Shown piece after piece: positions 29,989 to 38,310 of a DNA stretch of 64,000 nt (within the stretch, counting starts at the first letter, position 1; each line of letters begins with the position of its first letter). Source of the DNA: Colwellia psychrerythraea (lineage in GTDB: Bacteria > Pseudomonadota > Gammaproteobacteria > Enterobacterales > Alteromonadaceae). The stretch spans positions 1 to 64,000 of the forward strand of contig MAAF01000106.1 of assembly GCA_002163005.1 (NCBI GenBank), read 5' to 3'. A program made the position numbers and the translations under genes. A model generated the notes under the pieces. The model had not been told where the DNA came from and ran no database searches. It was given only the letters and a program-made list of their open reading frames with translations.

Positions 29989-30357
29989 TTGAAAGGGCAT
30001 TTTATGATTGAAAGAAAATCAGGTATCTATTCTGGTCGTAATAAATCATCAGCATATAAAGACTTAGTATGGACGGTTGCTACCTCTTCCGATACCACTG
30101 TAGGACTCGAGCAGCAAACATTACTGACCTTAGAGACAATCCAAGCCAATTTAATTGAGTTAGGCTCAGATAAGACCCAGATTGTTTCTGCTCAAGTTTA
30201 TATTGCCAATATGGCAGAAAAACCTGTGATGGATGCTGTTTGGCAAAAATTCTTTGGTGATAATCCTCAACATTGGCCACAACGAGCCTGTTTAGGAGTT
30301 AGTCTTGAAGGCGATGTGCTCATTGAAGTGACGGTAACCGCCGTTCGTGGAAATTAA
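29989..30357 (+). CDS. RidA/YjgF-family protein
   Basis: ERKSGIYSGRNKSSAYKDLVW...QTLLTLETIQANLIELGSDKTQIVSAQVYIANM...RACLGVSLEGDVLIEVTVTA. Confidence 0.85.
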   Translation: MKGHFMIERKSGIYSGRNKSSAYKDLVWTVATSSDTTVGLEQQTLLTLETIQANLIELGSDKTQIVSAQVYIANMAEKPVMDAVWQKFFGDNPQHWPQRACLGVSLEGDVLIEVTVTAVRGN

Positions 30358-30363
30358 CTCAGT

Positions 30364-31230
30364 ATGGCGATGCAAAACCTCATCAAGACCATTAAGCAGG
30401 CATTAGTGGAAGATCGCAGCCTACCTTTTTCAGTTTACTCTTCGGTAAAAGAGCAGCGATTACTCAATGTGCCCATTGTTAATCCCTTATTTATTGCCGT
30501 ACTTGATGGCGATAAAGTCTTGGGTAAAGCCAGAGAAGTCGTGTGTCATGCCGGGGATTTTATTTTTTTGTCTGATAGTCCTGCGATTAACATGCGTAAC
30601 ATCCCCAATAAGAATGAATACTTTGCCTTGTTGATTGAATTCGAGCATGAAGACTTTGCGGGTATTAGCATTGAAAATGTCGGTAAAAGCGAGGAAGAAT
30701 CCTCATTGGGTAAAGATTTCAGTGTTGGTGTTATATCACTAGAATTGGAAAAATGTCTGCAGCAATTTGTAGAGTGGTCACTTTATTCACCTACAACTAT
30801 GTGGTCATTACGCAAAAAGGAACTTCTACAATTACTTTGTTATATGGGTCACCCAGACATTTTAGCGATGGCCGCATCACATAAACTAGGGAAAAAAGTA
30901 TCAGCCATGCTAAGTGAACAACCCTCAATAGACGTTTCATTGCCCACGCTTTGCCAACAACTCGGCATGAGTGAGTCAACACTCAGACGAAAGTTAAACG
31001 CAGAAGGAACCACAGTTCAAGCCATTAAAGATCAAGTGAAGTTAGGGCTCGGTTTACATCTATTGCAAACAACCAAAGATTCCATCGTGTTCATTGCCGA
31101 GCAATGCGGTTACCAGTCACAATCGCGATTTACTAGCCGGTTTAAAGGACGTTTTGGCCTGACACCTTCGGAACTGAGAAAAACCAAACTGACGGATCAG
31201 GGCGAAAATTTGACGGAATTGAGGCTATAA
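30364..31230 (+). CDS. AraC-family transcriptional regulator
   Basis: C-terminal HTH_18 (LCQQLGMSESTLRRKLNAEGTTVQAIKDQVKLGLGLHLL...IAEQCGYQSQSRFTSRFKGRFGLTPSELRK). Confidence 0.92.
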   Translation: MAMQNLIKTIKQALVEDRSLPFSVYSSVKEQRLLNVPIVNPLFIAVLDGDKVLGKAREVVCHAGDFIFLSDSPAINMRNIPNKNEYFALLIEFEHEDFAGISIENVGKSEEESSLGKDFSVGVISLELEKCLQQFVEWSLYSPTTMWSLRKKELLQLLCYMGHPDILAMAASHKLGKKVSAMLSEQPSIDVSLPTLCQQLGMSESTLRRKLNAEGTTVQAIKDQVKLGLGLHLLQTTKDSIVFIAEQCGYQSQSRFTSRFKGRFGLTPSELRKTKLTDQGENLTELRL

Positions 31231-31308
31231 ATGGCGCAGAATAACGCTAAAATATGCTATAGCAATTAGCAATACACACTTTTACTCCATTAAATAAGGT
31301 TCATCGTT

Positions 31309-31866
31309 ATGTTTAAGTCATTCACATTAGTTACCTTGCTCTCAATCAGTTTTTCTTCTATCACTTTGGCAGATACCTTTACCTTAGCAAGTAAAGATAT
31401 TGCAGAGGGAGAATTTATGTCTAAAGCCCAAGAGTTTAATGGCTTTGGTTGTACCGGTGGTGATTTATCGCCACAGCTAACATGGTCGGGTGTACCTGAA
31501 GGCACAAAAAGTTTTGCCATTACTGCCTATGATCCTGATGCACCGACAGGCAGTGGCTGGTGGCATTGGCAAATAGTGAATATTCCTCATACTGTGACCG
31601 AAATAGCTGCAGGCGCGGGCAGTACTAAAAAAGAGTTAGCACCCGCGGGGAGTGTGCAAATAGCAAATGATTTTGGTTACCGAGGATTTGGTGGCGCTTG
31701 CCCGCCAGAAGGCCACGGAATTCACCATTACCGCTTTACTGTTCATGCACTATCAGTAGAGAAACTTGACTTGCCAGAAGAGGCGTCAGGCGCGTTAACG
31801 GGCTATATGATTAATGCGAACACTATTGCGACAAGCACAATCGAGTCTTTATATAAACGAGACTAA
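31309..31866 (+). CDS. YbhB/YbcL family Raf kinase inhibitor-like (PEBP) protein, secreted
   Basis: Signal peptide; NGFGCTGGDLSPQLTWSGVPEGTKSFAITAYDPDAPTGSGWWHWQIVNIP...HHYRFTVHAL. Confidence 0.93.
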   Translation: MFKSFTLVTLLSISFSSITLADTFTLASKDIAEGEFMSKAQEFNGFGCTGGDLSPQLTWSGVPEGTKSFAITAYDPDAPTGSGWWHWQIVNIPHTVTEIAAGAGSTKKELAPAGSVQIANDFGYRGFGGACPPEGHGIHHYRFTVHALSVEKLDLPEEASGALTGYMINANTIATSTIESLYKRD

Positions 31867-32150
31867 TGCCGCCAATAATATCTAATTCACTTGGTTGATA
31901 CCTTGCCTCTAAGACTTTTAACTCTCGCTGAGTGAGAAGAAACTTATTATTAGCAAACCGTGTTTTATATTCAAATAAATCATCACGGTGGGTGTGGTGA
32001 TGGCAATTTTTCCAGCCGTTGGCAAGGCGTGATAAACCAGTGAAATGCACCTTTCATCGAGAAAGCCCCCGCAATACCTGTTAGCAGTGGTTTAAATAGT
32101 GCAAAATACCGCGCCACAGTAGTGGAGTTCAGTATAGGATTTTCAAAAAA
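31860..32150 (-). pseudogene. possible frameshifted gene remnant
   Basis: Minus strand: STTVARYFALFKPLLTGIAGAFSMKGAFHW in one frame continuing as TGLSRLANGWKNCHHHTHRDDLFEYKTRFANNKFLLTQRELKVLEARYQPSELDIIGG in the next frame. Confidence 0.4.
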
Positions 32151-32223
32151 TATAGATAAAAAAAGGCTGCCAATAAATACAATGAAATCGGCAGCTTATT
32201 TAATTTATGGGGTTATTGGCCTA

Positions 32224-33051
32224 TTAGAAGCGCCATACCGCAAGAAGCTGTGCAGCATTATCATCAGTACCTTTCTCACCTAGTTTGTTTTTCCAGTATT
32301 GGTACTCAACACCAACGAATAAGCGCTGTGCTTTTTGACCTAATACTTCACCTAAATCTAAGCGAATTTGTGGTTGAAATAGAATCCATGATTCCAGCTC
32401 TGTGGTGCCAAAGTTATTCACTTGAGTACGGCCGTCAATGTATTCTAAATGACCTTCAATGCTCCAGCTTGTTGACCCAATTTTAAAGGGATATGCCCAA
32501 GCAAAATCAATCATAAAACTAGAGTCTTCATCAACGACGGTAAATACAGGAGAATCTGCACTGCCGCCACCTTGATGGATATAACCAGTAACATCAATTT
32601 GTGCAAAGGCAAAACCGGGTAAATCTAAGGCGAATCTAACACCAGGTAATACCCAAGCGCTGTCTACTTCTGGGGCGAAGTTAAAACCAGCAACAACACC
32701 AATATCTTTTACTGGGCCAAAGCTAAGATCATTACCGCTAATTGCGCTTAAGCTAAAGTTTGAATACCACTCGCCGTAAAGCTCGCTTGAATCGGCTACC
32801 GGGAAGTTAGCATCGTTATTCACCGAATAACGAGAATAATCCATAAAGAAGAAGTTATCGCCGTATTCCCAGCCACCAGCATGTTGGAAGGTGATGATGG
32901 TAGTGTCAGCGGTGCCGCCGGTACCTACTCGTTCTAATTCACCTAGTGCTTGTAATTGTACTTCGGTATTTCCCCAGATCTCTGCTGAAACCATTGGCGC
33001 ATTTAACGCAGCGGTTAATGCAAGGGCGGTAAGTGGTGCTGAAATTTTCAT
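32224..33051 (-). CDS. Tsx-like nucleoside-specific outer-membrane channel protein
   Basis: Signal peptide; WGNTEVQLQALGELERVG...ITFQHAGGWEYGDNFFFMDYSRY...VGVEYQYWKNKLG; C-terminal F. Confidence 0.82.
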   Translation of the reverse strand: MKISAPLTALALTAALNAPMVSAEIWGNTEVQLQALGELERVGTGGTADTTIITFQHAGGWEYGDNFFFMDYSRYSVNNDANFPVADSSELYGEWYSNFSLSAISGNDLSFGPVKDIGVVAGFNFAPEVDSAWVLPGVRFALDLPGFAFAQIDVTGYIHQGGGSADSPVFTVVDEDSSFMIDFAWAYPFKIGSTSWSIEGHLEYIDGRTQVNNFGTTELESWILFQPQIRLDLGEVLGQKAQRLFVGVEYQYWKNKLGEKGTDDNAAQLLAVWRF

Positions 33052-33139
33052 ATTGTCTCTCTTAATGTAATTTTAGTTATGATTTTAATTTTAATTTTAA
33101 TTTTTTTCAATATATCGATGTTTCATTATTTTTCGTAAC

Positions 33140-33155
33140 TTGACACATGTGTCAG
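33140..33155. promoter_or_regulatory. RutR-box-like palindrome
   Basis: TTGACACATGTGTCAG between divergent tsx-like and aminotransferase genes; related to 50509-50524. Confidence 0.6.
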
Positions 33156-33234
33156 GTTGCGATTTACTACGATACATCAGGTTGTTTTATAAACACAACT
33201 AAAAATTAAAACTTAAATAGAAGGTAAAGCAATT

Positions 33235-34356
33235 ATGACATTTAAATCATTCAACCCACCACAAAGAATTTTAATGGGCCCTGGTCCTTCAGATGTAAGC
33301 GCACGAGTATTGTCTGCATTGGCTAGGCCAACGATTGGTCACCTTGATCCGTTATTTATCAATATGATGGATGAAGTAAAAACGCTACTTCAATACGCGT
33401 TCCAAACTAAAAATGAATTCACTATCGCTTTATCAGCACCGGGTTCAGCAGGGATGGAAGCATGTTTTGTGAATTTAGTTGAAGCGGGCGACAAAGTAAT
33501 TGTTTGTCGTAATGGTGTTTTTGGTGACCGTATGATTCAAAACGTGAACAGAATCGGTGCAGAGGCCGTAGTTGTTGACTCTCCTTGGGGACGTGCGGTT
33601 GAAACGCATAAGGTAAAAGCCGCGTTACATGACCACCCAGATGCTAAATTCTTAGCATTCGTTCATGCAGAAACCTCAACGGGTGCGCTTTCAGATGCTA
33701 AAGCCCTCTGCAAAATGGCTCAAGAGCATGATTGTTTGACGATTGTTGATGCAGTGACATCATTAGGAGGCGTAGAGCTGAAAGTGGATGAATGGGGCAT
33801 AGACGCTATCTATTCGGGTACCCAAAAATGTATGTCTTGTGTACCAGGCATATCGCCTCTTTCCTTTAGCCCTAAGGCTGTAGCAGTCGTACAGAATCGT
33901 AAAACTCAAATACAAAGTTGGTTCTTAGACCAAACCTTAGTGATGGGCTATTGGTCTGGTGAAGGTAAGCGTAGTTACCACCATACCGCCCCAGTAAACT
34001 CTTTATATGCCTTACATGAAGCCTTGGTAATGCTGCATGATGAAGGCCTAGAAAATAGCTGGGCACGCCATAAAACACAGCACGAAGTATTAGCTAAGGG
34101 ACTGAAAGAATTAGGCATTGAGTTTATTGTGCCTGAAGAAGAACGTTTACCTCAGTTAAACGCTATCTACATTCCTGATGGTGCTGATGACGCTAAAATA
34201 CGAGATTACCTATTAGAGCACTACAATCTTGAAATAGGGGCTGGTTTAGGTGCTTTTGCTGGTAAAGCATGGCGTATAGGTCTTATGGGACATGCGGCTA
34301 AAAGTGAGAATGTTGCCTTATGTTTAACCGCTTTAAAAGACGCGTTACACCAATAA
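33235..34356 (+). CDS. PLP aminotransferase class V: AGXT1/PucG-type glyoxylate aminotransferase (candidate aspartate-, alanine- or ureidoglycine-glyoxylate aminotransferase)
   Basis: RILMGPGPSDVSARVLSALARPTIGHLDPLF...DAIYSGTQKCMSCVPGISPLSFS...YHHTAPVNSLYALHEAL...RIGLMGHAA. Confidence 0.85.
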   Translation: MTFKSFNPPQRILMGPGPSDVSARVLSALARPTIGHLDPLFINMMDEVKTLLQYAFQTKNEFTIALSAPGSAGMEACFVNLVEAGDKVIVCRNGVFGDRMIQNVNRIGAEAVVVDSPWGRAVETHKVKAALHDHPDAKFLAFVHAETSTGALSDAKALCKMAQEHDCLTIVDAVTSLGGVELKVDEWGIDAIYSGTQKCMSCVPGISPLSFSPKAVAVVQNRKTQIQSWFLDQTLVMGYWSGEGKRSYHHTAPVNSLYALHEALVMLHDEGLENSWARHKTQHEVLAKGLKELGIEFIVPEEERLPQLNAIYIPDGADDAKIRDYLLEHYNLEIGAGLGAFAGKAWRIGLMGHAAKSENVALCLTALKDALHQ

Positions 34357-34381
34357 AAGCTTAGAAAAAAGTTTTAGTAAT

Positions 34382-34414
34382 GAAAAAAGGCCATCTTTCG
34401 ATGGTCTTTTTTTT
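34382..34414 (+). terminator. intrinsic terminator after aminotransferase
   Basis: GGCCATC-TTTC-GATGGTC-TTTTTTTT. Confidence 0.85.
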
Positions 34415-34427
34415 CACATAGTGAAAG
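34411..34427. promoter_or_regulatory. TTTC-N7-GAAA palindrome
   Basis: TTTTCACATAGTGAAAG; perfect 6-bp arms TTTCAC/GTGAAA. Confidence 0.5.
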
Positions 34428-34462
34428 CCAAAATGCTTTTTTGTGAAAATTTACGCGTTAAG

Positions 34463-34479
34463 CTTCCACTATGTGAAAC
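34463..34479. promoter_or_regulatory. TTTC-N7-GAAA-type palindrome (arm variant)
   Basis: CTTCCACTATGTGAAAC. Confidence 0.4.
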
Positions 34480-34678
34480 ATAAAGGGCTTTTTTAGGTGT
34501 TGAATAGGATGTTTTTATAGGAAGAAATGCTCGATTTATGCCTTTTCTACGGGGTGAAATACTAATTGGCTGTCATCGCACCTTAGTTACGAACATCCTA
34601 ATCACTATTTTGAGGGGGAATTGATCGGAACCCACGGCAACGGTGCCATTAATCGTACGCCGTTTAGATTCATAAAAG

Positions 34679-35104
34679 TTAAGATTTAGGTGAGTTTACT
34701 TTACTATAAAGCCACTTAATTATGTCTCGAGAAGTTATAACTCCGACAGGCTGATTATTGCTATTGATTACGGGAAGACAGGACATACCGGTATCATGAA
34801 AGGTCTTAATCGCTTCACTAAAAGGGCTGAATTGTTTAATGGCGACTAATTTTTTCGAGACAATTTGATGAACGCGTTTGTTTAACATCGCCAAATCTTT
34901 CTCATTAGCGGTGGGTAATTCTATATTTGAATTGGTTGCTTTTAAATAATCTCTTTCGGAAATAACAGCTACCAGTTGATTTTTGCTGTCTGTAACCATT
35001 AAATGGTGAAATTTATGCTTAATAAATAGTTCTCTAACAACAGATAATCTGTCATCTAAATCTATACAAGTGATCTTTTCACTCATTATCTCTTCAATTT
35101 TCAT
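34679..35104 (-). CDS. tandem CBS-domain protein
   Basis: MKIEEIMSEKITCIDLDDRLSVVRELFIKHKFHHLMVTDS...GVITSRDIIKWL. Confidence 0.9.
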   Translation of the reverse strand: MKIEEIMSEKITCIDLDDRLSVVRELFIKHKFHHLMVTDSKNQLVAVISERDYLKATNSNIELPTANEKDLAMLNKRVHQIVSKKLVAIKQFSPFSEAIKTFHDTGMSCLPVINSNNQPVGVITSRDIIKWLYSKVNSPKS

Positions 35105-35259
35105 AGGTTAGTTTCTATTATTTATTCTCAAGGTATAGGGACTGTTGAACTTTCGATAGTACTTTTACAGCCGTTCGTTTGATATCTAAAACCTTAACAA
35201 AGTTGTCAGTGTAGACGAAGTACTATTTAAAATTTGTAGGATAAACCCAGCTATGTCAC

Positions 35260-35886
35260 TTAAGATAAACCACAGCCTTTTAGGATAATTGAAGTCAGTG
35301 ACTGAACTACATCATCAAAATCATCATCGTCCATTGCCTCTTTACCAAAACCAGCCAATACCTGCACATTAAAATCAGCATAGTGCTGTGTGGAACTCCA
35401 AATAAGAAATAACAAGTGATGTGGATTGATTGCATCTATTTGACCTTGTTTAATCCAGGTTTCAATGATGATAATTTTTTCATCTAACCATTGCTTAAAT
35501 TCGGTATGTAAATAGTCTTTAAGAATAGGCGCGCCATGAATTACTTCACTGGCAAATATTTTTGAACCATCGGGGTCATGCTTGGCATGCATGATTTTTT
35601 CATGAATATAAGCAGTAAGAATTGTTTTAGGATCATCATCAATACTTAGGGTATCGAAACTAGTATTCCAGCTGACAATTATTTCAGTGAGTAATTGCTG
35701 ATAAAGATCAGTTTTGTCATCGAAATAATAATGAATATTTGCTCGAGGTATATTTGCACGTTCAGCAATGCGCTTAATTGATGCGCCTTTAAAACCATGT
35801 GTAACAAACTCTGTTTTGGCCGCCGTTAAAATAAGCGCAACATTCCTTTGGCGAACTTGCCCTACAGATTCTTTTTTTACCGACAC
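35260..35886 (-). CDS. TetR-family regulator, RutR-like (GTG start)
   Basis: ASIKRIAERANIPRANIHYYFDDKTDLY; C-terminal INPHHLLFLIWSSTQHYADFNVQVLAGFG resembles RutR. Confidence 0.85.
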   Translation of the reverse strand: MSVKKESVGQVRQRNVALILTAAKTEFVTHGFKGASIKRIAERANIPRANIHYYFDDKTDLYQQLLTEIIVSWNTSFDTLSIDDDPKTILTAYIHEKIMHAKHDPDGSKIFASEVIHGAPILKDYLHTEFKQWLDEKIIIIETWIKQGQIDAINPHHLLFLIWSSTQHYADFNVQVLAGFGKEAMDDDDFDDVVQSLTSIILKGCGLS

Positions 35887-35927
35887 AAATACCTCATAAC
35901 TTCATTGATGATGCAGGAAATAATTTT

Positions 35928-35941
35928 ATAACAAATGTTAT
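35928..35941. promoter_or_regulatory. candidate autoregulatory palindrome upstream of TetR
   Basis: ATAACA-AA-TGTTAT; half-site ATAACAAAT repeated at 35960-35968. Confidence 0.4.
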
Positions 35942-36120
35942 CTGGCAGCTATAGTATTCATAACAAATACTTTGACTTAATCGCGCTATTAGTTGATTGA
36001 GGCTATTTAAGATTTTTACCAACTTATAAATGAAAAGCCACATTACCTGCGTTGCAAATAATATGGCTATTAATGTAGTTTTAACTACAAATTGTGGTGA
36101 AGCTGCTTTAAATCAGACGA

Positions 36121-38307
36121 TTATACCGCTTTAACTTCCTGCCGCCTTTGATGTAATAACGGTTCGGTATAACCACTTGGTTGCTCTTTGCCTTGGAAAA
36201 TAAGATCCGTGGCGGCTTTAAAAGCAATACTTTCACCAAAATCTGTTCCGATAGCAAGGTAACTGCTATCGGCAGCATTTTGTTGATCGACAACTTCAGC
36301 CATGCGCTGTAGTGATTCAAGTACTTGGCGTTCATTGATCACACCATGATGAAGCCAGTTGCAAACATGCTGACTTGATATTCGTAATGTTGCTCTATCT
36401 TCCATGCGGGCTATATTGTCGATATCAGGTACTTTTGAGCAACCAATGCCTTGATTTACCCAGCGAACCACATAACCCAATAAACCTTGAATGTTGTTGT
36501 CTAATTCTTTTTGAATTGCCGCTGTTGATAATTCAGTTTGATTTTTCAGTAAAGGGATAGTCAATAACTCGCTTAAGTCATCAATGGTTCCCGGTAAAGA
36601 AAACTCGGCTTGCATGGCACTTTGAATCTCTTGAACATTGACTTTGTGGTAATGCATTACGTGTAACGTAGCGGCAGTAGGCGAGGGAACCCAAGCACAA
36701 TTTGCCCCCGATTTTGGATGGGCTATTTTGCTTTTAACCATTTCCGACATTTGATCCGGTATTGCCCACATGCCTTTACCAATTTGCGCTTTACCTTGCA
36801 GGCCTGCTTGCAAACCAATTCTGACATTTCTATTTTCATAGGCTGTTATCCAGGGTTCATCTTTCATCAAGGCTTTTTGAGCCATAGCGCCCGCATGCAT
36901 ACTGGTATGAATTTCATCACCGGTGCGGTCTAAAAATCCAGTATTAATAAACGCAAGGCGTGTTTGTGCGGCGCGAATACACTCCTTTAGATTGGCAGAA
37001 GTGCGACGTTCTTCATCCATGATACCCATTTTTATAGTGTTTTGGGCTAAACCCAAATGACGTTCAATGGCACTAAATAAATCATGACTAAAGGCGACTT
37101 CTTCAGGGCCATGCATTTTAGGTTTTACAATGTAAATGCTACCTTGTTTAGAGTTCTTAAATTTCGAGGTGCCCTTTAAATCGTGTAGTGAAATTAAACT
37201 GGTGATTAGACCATCAACAATGCCCTCAGGTACTTTTTCATCCTTTGCTGTGACAATAGCATTTGTGGTCATTAGGTGACCCACATTACGAATGAATTGC
37301 AAGCTTCTACCCGGTAGAGAGATTTCTTTTTGGTCAGGCGATAAATAGTTTCGGTCATGATTTAGGGTACGGGTGATGGTTCTAGTGCCTTTTTGAATAA
37401 TCTCAGCAAGATCACCTTTCATTAAACCTAACCAGTTACGATAAACCGAGGTTTTGTCCGAGGCATCTACCGCGGCAATAGAGTCTTCACAGTCTTGAAT
37501 AGTACTTAATGCCGACTCTAACACTACATCTTTAACAGCAGCAGCATCGGTTTTGCCAACAACATTGTCTTTATCTATTTGGATTTCAATGTGCAAACCA
37601 TTATGACGGCAAAGTAGCGTAGAGGGATCACCGGTTGAGCCGTTGTAGCCAACAAACTGTTGTGCATCTTTTAACTGCACTTGTTCACCGGTAAAAAGCG
37701 TCACAGTAAAGGTTTTTTTGACGATATGGTACTTCACCGCATCAATATGACTACCACGGGTTAACGGTAAAGTTTCGTCTAAAAATCTGCGCGCATACGC
37801 TTGCACTCTGCGTCCGCGAACAGGATTAAAATCTTTGGTCTGTTTCGCGCCATTATCGTCACCAATAACATCAGTACCATATAAAGCGTCATACAAACTA
37901 CCCCATCGTGCATTCGCGGCATTAAGGGAAAATCGTGCATTCATCAAGGGTACTACCAGTTGAGGGCCCGCGATAAGGGCAACCTCATCATCAACCTTTT
38001 GAGTAGAGATAGTAAAGTCTGCTTTCTCTGTGACCAAATAGCCTATTTCCTTTAAAAACAACTCATAGCGCTGTTGGTTAAAAGGCTGGTTGGCGGGATC
38101 AGTATGCCAAACATCAATATGCGCTTGTAAACTAGCTCTTGTCGCTAATAGCTGTTGATTACGCGGAGTAAACTCAGCTAACACTTCAGCAACAGAATCC
38201 CAGAAATCATCGGCATGAATATTAAGACCAGGCAATACTTCATGATTGACTAAATTATATAAACAGCCTGCAACCTTATAACCGTGCTTGATTGTTTTTT
38301 GCTTCAT
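36121..38307 (-). CDS. glcB: malate synthase G
   Basis: 728 aa; DSVAEVLAEFTPRNQQLLATR, NARWGSLYDALYGTDVI, MGIMDEERRTSANLKECI, GKGMWAIPDQM. Confidence 0.95.
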   Translation of the reverse strand: MKQKTIKHGYKVAGCLYNLVNHEVLPGLNIHADDFWDSVAEVLAEFTPRNQQLLATRASLQAHIDVWHTDPANQPFNQQRYELFLKEIGYLVTEKADFTISTQKVDDEVALIAGPQLVVPLMNARFSLNAANARWGSLYDALYGTDVIGDDNGAKQTKDFNPVRGRRVQAYARRFLDETLPLTRGSHIDAVKYHIVKKTFTVTLFTGEQVQLKDAQQFVGYNGSTGDPSTLLCRHNGLHIEIQIDKDNVVGKTDAAAVKDVVLESALSTIQDCEDSIAAVDASDKTSVYRNWLGLMKGDLAEIIQKGTRTITRTLNHDRNYLSPDQKEISLPGRSLQFIRNVGHLMTTNAIVTAKDEKVPEGIVDGLITSLISLHDLKGTSKFKNSKQGSIYIVKPKMHGPEEVAFSHDLFSAIERHLGLAQNTIKMGIMDEERRTSANLKECIRAAQTRLAFINTGFLDRTGDEIHTSMHAGAMAQKALMKDEPWITAYENRNVRIGLQAGLQGKAQIGKGMWAIPDQMSEMVKSKIAHPKSGANCAWVPSPTAATLHVMHYHKVNVQEIQSAMQAEFSLPGTIDDLSELLTIPLLKNQTELSTAAIQKELDNNIQGLLGYVVRWVNQGIGCSKVPDIDNIARMEDRATLRISSQHVCNWLHHGVINERQVLESLQRMAEVVDQQNAADSSYLAIGTDFGESIAFKAATDLIFQGKEQPSGYTEPLLHQRRQEVKAV

Positions 38308-38310
38308 TTT

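Noticed and set aside
36108-36335. 75-aa ORF and the many other 60-120 aa ORFs antisense or out-of-frame to strong genes (e.g. 3736-4029, 16334-16783, 23224-23526, 54411-54740)
   Set aside because: They overlap well-supported genes in another frame and their translations look random.
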